This document shows, one piece after another, positions 61,001-64,000 of a stretch of 64,000 nt of DNA. The DNA is from Geothrix paludis (GTDB lineage: Bacteria; Acidobacteriota; Holophagae; Holophagales; Holophagaceae): positions 248,001 through 312,000 of the forward strand of contig NZ_JAKZLC010000002.1 in assembly GCF_022808815.1 (NCBI RefSeq), written 5' to 3'. The notes beneath the pieces are model-generated. The model saw only the letters and a list, made by a program, of their open reading frames with translations. It made no database searches and had not been told where the DNA came from. Made by a program: the position numbers and the translations under genes. Position 1 is the stretch's first letter. The number at the start of each line of letters is the position of its first letter.

Positions 61001-61341
61001 AGGCTGGGCTCCTGGGGTTCGTTCACCTTGAAGCGCACGGTGATGAGCGCCATGCCCGGCATGCTCGTGCTGTAGAGATACTCGACACCGGGGATGCCCC
61101 AGAGGCGGCGCTCCAGGGGCGTGGCGACCTGGCTCTCGATCTCCTTGGGGCTCGCGCCCGGGTAGGGCACATAGAGGTCGACCATCGGGACGATGATCTG
61201 GGGCTCCTCCTCCCGCGGCGTCAGGACCACGGCGAGGACGCCCAGCAGCAGCGAAGCCAGGACGATGAGCGGCGTCAGCTTGCTGCGGAGGAAACCCTTC
61301 GCCAGCCGCCCGGCCAGGCCCAGTTTGGGCTCACTTGCCAT
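58042..61341 (-). CDS. RND efflux permease (HAE-type)
   Basis: A 1099-residue inner-membrane proton/substrate antiporter. Twelve hydrophobic segments and two large periplasmic loops are arranged as in AcrB. The proton-relay motif in helix 4 is SIGILVDDAIVVVENI, with the Asp pair near residue 415; the DD form is that of drug/hydrophobe pumps, not the HME metal pumps. The region TPREEEPQIIVPMVDLYV near the N-terminus is typical of a subgroup often found with DUF2892 proteins. It overlaps the adaptor gene by 11 bp. The exported compound is unknown. Confidence 0.93.
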   Translation of the reverse strand: MASEPKLGLAGRLAKGFLRSKLTPLIVLASLLLGVLAVVLTPREEEPQIIVPMVDLYVPYPGASPKEIESQVATPLERRLWGIPGVEYLYSTSMPGMALITVRFKVNEPQEPSLVKIYQELAANPQILPPGAMKPIIKLQTIDDVPFLVLTLHGEAGSGQTPGQLRQVGEVLARELSDVPNTAQVKVVGGARRMVRIEPDPDRLRSLNMSIGELQPALQAAEAQLPAGALVDHGKRTELEATGFVLQASELRRLVVGVRNMKPVYLADVAKVVDAPESEPPMVLFADAARPGFEPAVSIALSKRAGANATALAEQVLTKVEALRGSLIPRDLKVAVTRNYGETAGDKSNELIEHLLIATLSVIALILLAMGWRSAVVVGIAVPVTLALTLLITYLFGYTLNRVTLFALIFSIGILVDDAIVVVENIHRHLHLAGQKKTFARMVVEAVDEVGNPTILATFAVIAAILPMAFVRGLMGPYMRPIPIGASLAMIFSLIIAFVISPWASLIVFRKEAHLPETDASGLHPASPDQAAPEPAQHHRGPDEVPETRFTRIYRTSMHALLTRPKVRWAFFAGVVVLLLGAMSLVGFGVVKVKMLPFDNKSEFMVQLDLPAGTPKEDALAAGQDIARRLLKDATVKDVQVYAGEAAPFTFVGMVRHSFLRQAAEMVDIQVNLVPKGDRKEQSHDIVVRLRPELEKISKPAGARMKLVEIPPGPPVMDTIVAEVYGPSDAERTRLAGEVLGVFKSVNGIVDVDSTLNPTSPKISLVLDREKAALHGVAPASVVQTLYMAGYGHTVGAFHVLRGSSQVPVVVQLPSEKRQRLDQILQLYVPGARGMVPVRELVTVKDGTEEPVIHHKNLMPVTYVFSDLAGTIESPVYALAALNKKIDALKGTGGAKVERLGLAHPENTENLIMKWDGEWHITLEVFRDLGMAFAAVLVLIFVLVVGWFESFEIPWVILVPIPLSLIGIIPAHGLMGAFFTATSMIGFIAGAGIIVRNSIILVDFIELKLKEGMSLESAVEEAGVVRFRPMLLTAAAVLVGSAVMLADPIFQGLAISLMAGEVAATLLSRIAVPVLYYVVARRGHAANLQRQAALAAEKE

Positions 61342-62365
61342 GGCTCACCCCGCTGGAGATCTCGACAGGTTGGCCATCCTGGAGCGCGCCGGGATGGTCG
61401 ATGACCTTCTCGCCCTCCTTCAGGCCCGAGCGGACGGGCAGGAAGTTCCCCTCGCCTTCGCCCAGGGAGAGCCAGCGCAGTTCGGCATGGCCGTCCTTAG
61501 CCACGAAGATGCCGGTGAGTTCGCCGCGCTGCACGAGGGCAGTGCGGGGCACGGAGAGGCCCTGGGCGACTGCCTTCGCGCCCGGCACCTGGATGCGGGC
61601 GAAGGAGCCCTGGCGGAGCCCCTTGGGCTTGAGCACCTTGGCCCGCAGGGTGCCCTTGTGGCTGTACGGATCGCCACCGGGGGCCAGGCCGGTGATCTGG
61701 GCCTCGCCCTGGACGCCCTCGGTTTCGAACGTCACCTTGGAGCCGGTCTTCAGGCCCTTGGCCTCGTCCTCCGAGACCGACGCCACCAGCTCCTGCTCGC
61801 CGTCGCCCACCAGCTCCAGCAGCGGCATGGCGGGTCCGACGAAGTCGCCCTCGTTCACCTTGCGGGACTGGACCACCCCAGCGAAGGGCGCGCGGATCTG
61901 GGTGTAGGCGATGTTGGCCTTGATGGCGGCCACGCCGGCCTGGGCCTGGGCCACCTGGGCCTGCACCTGCTCCAGCTCGGAGGGGGTGGCGGCCTTCTGG
62001 GCCTGGAGGGCCTGGATGCGGCGGTGGTGGGCCTCAACCGTGGCCAGGCCAGTCTCCGCGGCCTTCAGCTGGCCCTGGAGGTCCTCGTCGCCGAGGGAGA
62101 TCAGCAGGGTGCCCGCGGACACCCGCTGGCCTTCCTGGACCAGCACGCGCTTCACCTGGGCGGCCATGCGGGTGGACATCGTGGCCGTGCGGCTGGACTG
62201 CAGCGTGGCAGCCACCCAGGCACCGCCTTCCGGCGCGCCGCCACCCACCAGGGACACGGCGACCCGTGGCAGTTCCTTTTCCACTCGGGAATCCCGCTTG
62301 CTCCCGCAAGCGAGAGTCCCGAGCAGCGCTGCCCCCAAAGTCAGAGACACAACGACGGTCTTCAT
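61331..62365 (-). CDS. RND periplasmic adaptor (HlyD/AcrA type lipoprotein)
   Basis: A 344-residue membrane-fusion protein. The N-terminus is a lipoprotein signal with lipobox LGTLAC (Cys20). It continues with the barrel-sandwich lipoyl segment (RVLVQEGQRVSAGTLLISLGD), a helical hairpin (about 90-150) and IRAPFAGVVQSRKVNEGDFVG, then a beta-barrel and membrane-proximal domain. It bridges the outer-membrane channel encoded upstream and the permease encoded downstream, with 4-bp and 11-bp gene overlaps respectively. Confidence 0.92.
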   Translation of the reverse strand: MKTVVVSLTLGAALLGTLACGSKRDSRVEKELPRVAVSLVGGGAPEGGAWVAATLQSSRTATMSTRMAAQVKRVLVQEGQRVSAGTLLISLGDEDLQGQLKAAETGLATVEAHHRRIQALQAQKAATPSELEQVQAQVAQAQAGVAAIKANIAYTQIRAPFAGVVQSRKVNEGDFVGPAMPLLELVGDGEQELVASVSEDEAKGLKTGSKVTFETEGVQGEAQITGLAPGGDPYSHKGTLRAKVLKPKGLRQGSFARIQVPGAKAVAQGLSVPRTALVQRGELTGIFVAKDGHAELRWLSLGEGEGNFLPVRSGLKEGEKVIDHPGALQDGQPVEISSGVSHGK

Positions 62366-63675
62366 GGCTTCACTCCTTCGATGGGGGTGCCGGTGGCGAG
62401 ATCAAGGCTGGCGCGGCTCACGCGAAGATCGAACAGGCTCTGGAGGATGAGGGTGCGGGCGCCCTGCACGGCGGCTTCGGCGTCGAGCACCTCGATGAGG
62501 GGGGCGAGACCTTCCTTGTGGCGGGCCTCCCGCAGGCGCTTGGATTCCTCGGCGGCGGCCAGGGATTCCTTCGCCGCGGCGTAGCGGGCCTGGGCGGCGA
62601 GGACGCCTTCCCTGGCCACGCGGATCTCGTGCTCGGCCTGCTGCTGCTTGAAGTCCCGCATCTCGCGGGCGGCGCGCTCCTGGGCGCGGGCGGCCCGGGC
62701 CTTGGCCTGGTCCGGCGCCGAGAACACCTTCCACTTCACGCCCACGCCGGCCCAGGTCCAGTTCCCCTTGTCGGACCAGGAATGGTGGAGGGTGCCTGCG
62801 CCGAGTTCCACGCCCACCTCGGGCATCAGGTTGCCCTTGGCGGCCTTGGCGCCTTCGGCGGCGGCGCGGGCCTCCAGGTCCGCAGCCACCAGGTCGCCGC
62901 GCACGCCGGCGGGGAGGCTGGCCGGGGGATCCGTGGGTTCAAGCGGCGTGGCCAGCGGCCCTTCCACAGGCCCCGTGCCCGTGAGCAGGCCCAGCCCCGA
63001 ACGGGCGGCATGCACCTGCTTGGTGACGTCGGCCTTCTGGGCGTCGATCTGGGCGTGGAAGGCCTTGAGACGCTGGAGCTCCGACTCCAGCATCAGGCCC
63101 TGCTTGACGCGGGCCCCCACGAAGTCCTCCATGCCCTGGATCCAGGTCCGGGAATCCTCCACCCACAGCAGGGCCTGCTCCGCCACCTGGGTGCCGAAGT
63201 AGGCCTCCACCACCGCCTGGGCCGCCTCCTGCTTCCGGCGCTCCTGGCTGGCCACCTCGGCCTGGGCCATGAAGTCGCCCGCCCGCCGGGCGGCGGTGAT
63301 CCGGCCGCCGGTGTAGAGGGGCTGCTGGAGCACGGCCGAGCCGCCGTAGGCGCCGATGGCATCCGGGTGGTTCAGGCTGTCGGGGTTGAAGTCCGCCGCG
63401 GTGATGCGCGCCTGGTTCAGCTTGATGCCGAAGGCCATCATGGGCTCGTTGGTACGGATCCCCTGGGCCTGGAGCGTGAGGCTCGGCAACCGGAGGTCGC
63501 GGGTGCCCTCGGCTTCCGCCTGGCGGGATTCCACCATGGCCTGGCCCGCGCGGAGGCCGGCCTGGTCGCGCCATGCCTTCCGGATGCTGTCGGCCACGGT
63601 CAAGCCCTCCTGCGCCAGGAGGCTTCCCCCCGACAGCAGCGCCAAGCTCAATCCCGTTATGGCTTTAATGTTCAT
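62362..63675 (-). CDS. TolC-family outer-membrane efflux protein
   Basis: A 437-residue outer-membrane channel with a signal peptide (residues 1-21, ending SLLAQEG). The coiled-coil helices (QRLKAFHAQIDAQKADVTKQ; ARAAREMRDFKQQQAEHEI) and the strands AVLQQPLYTGGRI and GVGVKWKVFS fit the OEP pattern. It is the first gene of the efflux operon, with TTAGGAG before the ATG. Its stop overlaps the adaptor start (ATGA). Confidence 0.9.
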   Translation of the reverse strand: MNIKAITGLSLALLSGGSLLAQEGLTVADSIRKAWRDQAGLRAGQAMVESRQAEAEGTRDLRLPSLTLQAQGIRTNEPMMAFGIKLNQARITAADFNPDSLNHPDAIGAYGGSAVLQQPLYTGGRITAARRAGDFMAQAEVASQERRKQEAAQAVVEAYFGTQVAEQALLWVEDSRTWIQGMEDFVGARVKQGLMLESELQRLKAFHAQIDAQKADVTKQVHAARSGLGLLTGTGPVEGPLATPLEPTDPPASLPAGVRGDLVAADLEARAAAEGAKAAKGNLMPEVGVELGAGTLHHSWSDKGNWTWAGVGVKWKVFSAPDQAKARAARAQERAAREMRDFKQQQAEHEIRVAREGVLAAQARYAAAKESLAAAEESKRLREARHKEGLAPLIEVLDAEAAVQGARTLILQSLFDLRVSRASLDLATGTPIEGVKP

Positions 63676-63725
63676 AAAGGAATACTCCTAAGCAAAAAAA
63701 AGCAACTGCATATAAAAGCATTCGT
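63676..63725 (-). promoter_or_regulatory. AT-rich control region between ArsR-type regulator and efflux operon
   Basis: About 50 nt of unusually AT-rich DNA with T- and A-runs separate the regulator stop from the TolC-type gene. It holds the ribosome site TTAGGAG and a loose TGC-N8-GCA dyad (63707-63720) that might be part of an operator. No standard ArsR-family operator consensus is evident. Confidence 0.35.
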
Positions 63726-64000
63726 TCATTTAAGGGCCTTGTAGGTCATCTTCGCACGGTCGGTCACATGACCGCACACCAGGTCGCAGAGCTCGCCCAC
63801 CAGGGGCATCACGGGGGTGAAGTACACCGCATTGCCCTCGGGCTCGCGGGTCACGAGGCCCACGCGCACGAGGCAGGCCAGATGCTTCGACGCGTTGGCC
63901 TGGGACAGGCCCGAGGCCTCGGCCACGGCCCCCTGGCTGAGGGGCCCCTTGTTGTCGAGGAGGGAACGGAGGATCTTCAGGCGGGAGGCGTCGCCCAGGG
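63726..64000 (-). CDS. ArsR-family transcriptional regulator (5' end outside window)
   Basis: The C-terminal ~90 residues of a winged-helix ArsR/SmtB-family repressor; the frame stays open to the right edge. The visible part begins LGDASRLKILRSLL, then the recognition helix region VAEASGLSQANASKHLACLVRVGLV and the wing REPEGNAVYF. The C-terminal helix contains LCDLVCGHV, two cysteines spaced by three residues in the helix that often carries inducer ligands, plus one Cys in the recognition region (HLACLV). This favours a metal(loid) or thiol/persulfide inducer. It is the likely regulator of the efflux/thiol operon downstream. Confidence 0.88.
   Translation of the reverse strand, partial: LGDASRLKILRSLLDNKGPLSQGAVAEASGLSQANASKHLACLVRVGLVTREPEGNAVYFTPVMPLVGELCDLVCGHVTDRAKMTYKALK

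Overview
The window is uniformly GC-rich bacterial chromosome with ordinary housekeeping content. I see no phage genes, transposase, CRISPR array, plasmid functions or rRNA. The gene mix fits an Acidobacteriota of the Holophagae type (Geothrix/Holophaga-like). It includes B-type aconitase, cytochrome bd, a NapC/NirT-type membrane multihaem cytochrome of the kind found in metal reducers, a DUF5117-type zinc metalloprotease, an S9 peptidase, an RsbU/RsbW/STAS switch and FYDLN-acid zinc-ribbon proteins. This lineage call is inference from gene content only.

Left part (1-16 kb): the 3' part of acnB; ribH-nusB; accB-accC (biotin carrier and biotin carboxylase) with a structured repeat behind accC; tRNA-Thr; murJ; a secreted S9 peptidase with an extra C-terminal domain; dtd; a PAP2 phosphatase coupled to a CAT/E2-like protein that has lost its catalytic His; a small outer-membrane barrel; and a large secreted met-zincin.

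Middle (16-44 kb): an esterase-like hydrolase, a YceI protein, a chemoreceptor, RMD1/DUF155, DinB and DUF3667 proteins, an acyl-CoA carboxyltransferase, two tandem MFS paralogues, an SDR, an alanine-type aminotransferase and an acyl-CoA dehydrogenase whose 3' end carries a second copy of the structured repeat. Then come a cold-shock gene with a long leader, two TPR proteins, an ArnA-like formyltransferase, a FabH-like synthase, an SPFH protein, and a CDF transporter/AUH-type hydratase/biotin carrier cluster. These are followed by ychF, htpX and a partner-switching operon (STAS, RsbW-like kinase, RsbU-like phosphatase). The carboxyltransferase, biotin carriers, AUH-like hydratase and acyl-CoA dehydrogenase together suggest branched-chain or short-chain acyl-CoA catabolism, although they are not in one operon.

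Right part (44-64 kb): a FYDLN zinc ribbon, an adenosine-deaminase-like enzyme, tRNA-Arg and tRNA-Leu, a trigger factor with a His-rich and Lys/Ala/Glu-rich tail, clpP-hisC-recQ, the multihaem cytochrome, cmk and cydAB. Last is a long minus-strand operon running from an ArsR-family regulator at the right edge through TolC-, HlyD- and RND-type efflux proteins into DUF2892, DUF6132, thioredoxin, rhodanese and OsmC proteins. That operon looks like a thiol/sulfane-sulfur or metalloid-stress unit and is the best candidate for a poorly described system here.

At the DNA level, many promoters share a -10 element of the form TAGAMT. Two homologous nested-hairpin repeats sit directly behind accC and the acyl-CoA dehydrogenase gene; the second is bracketed by a 16-bp duplication of the gene's own 3' end.
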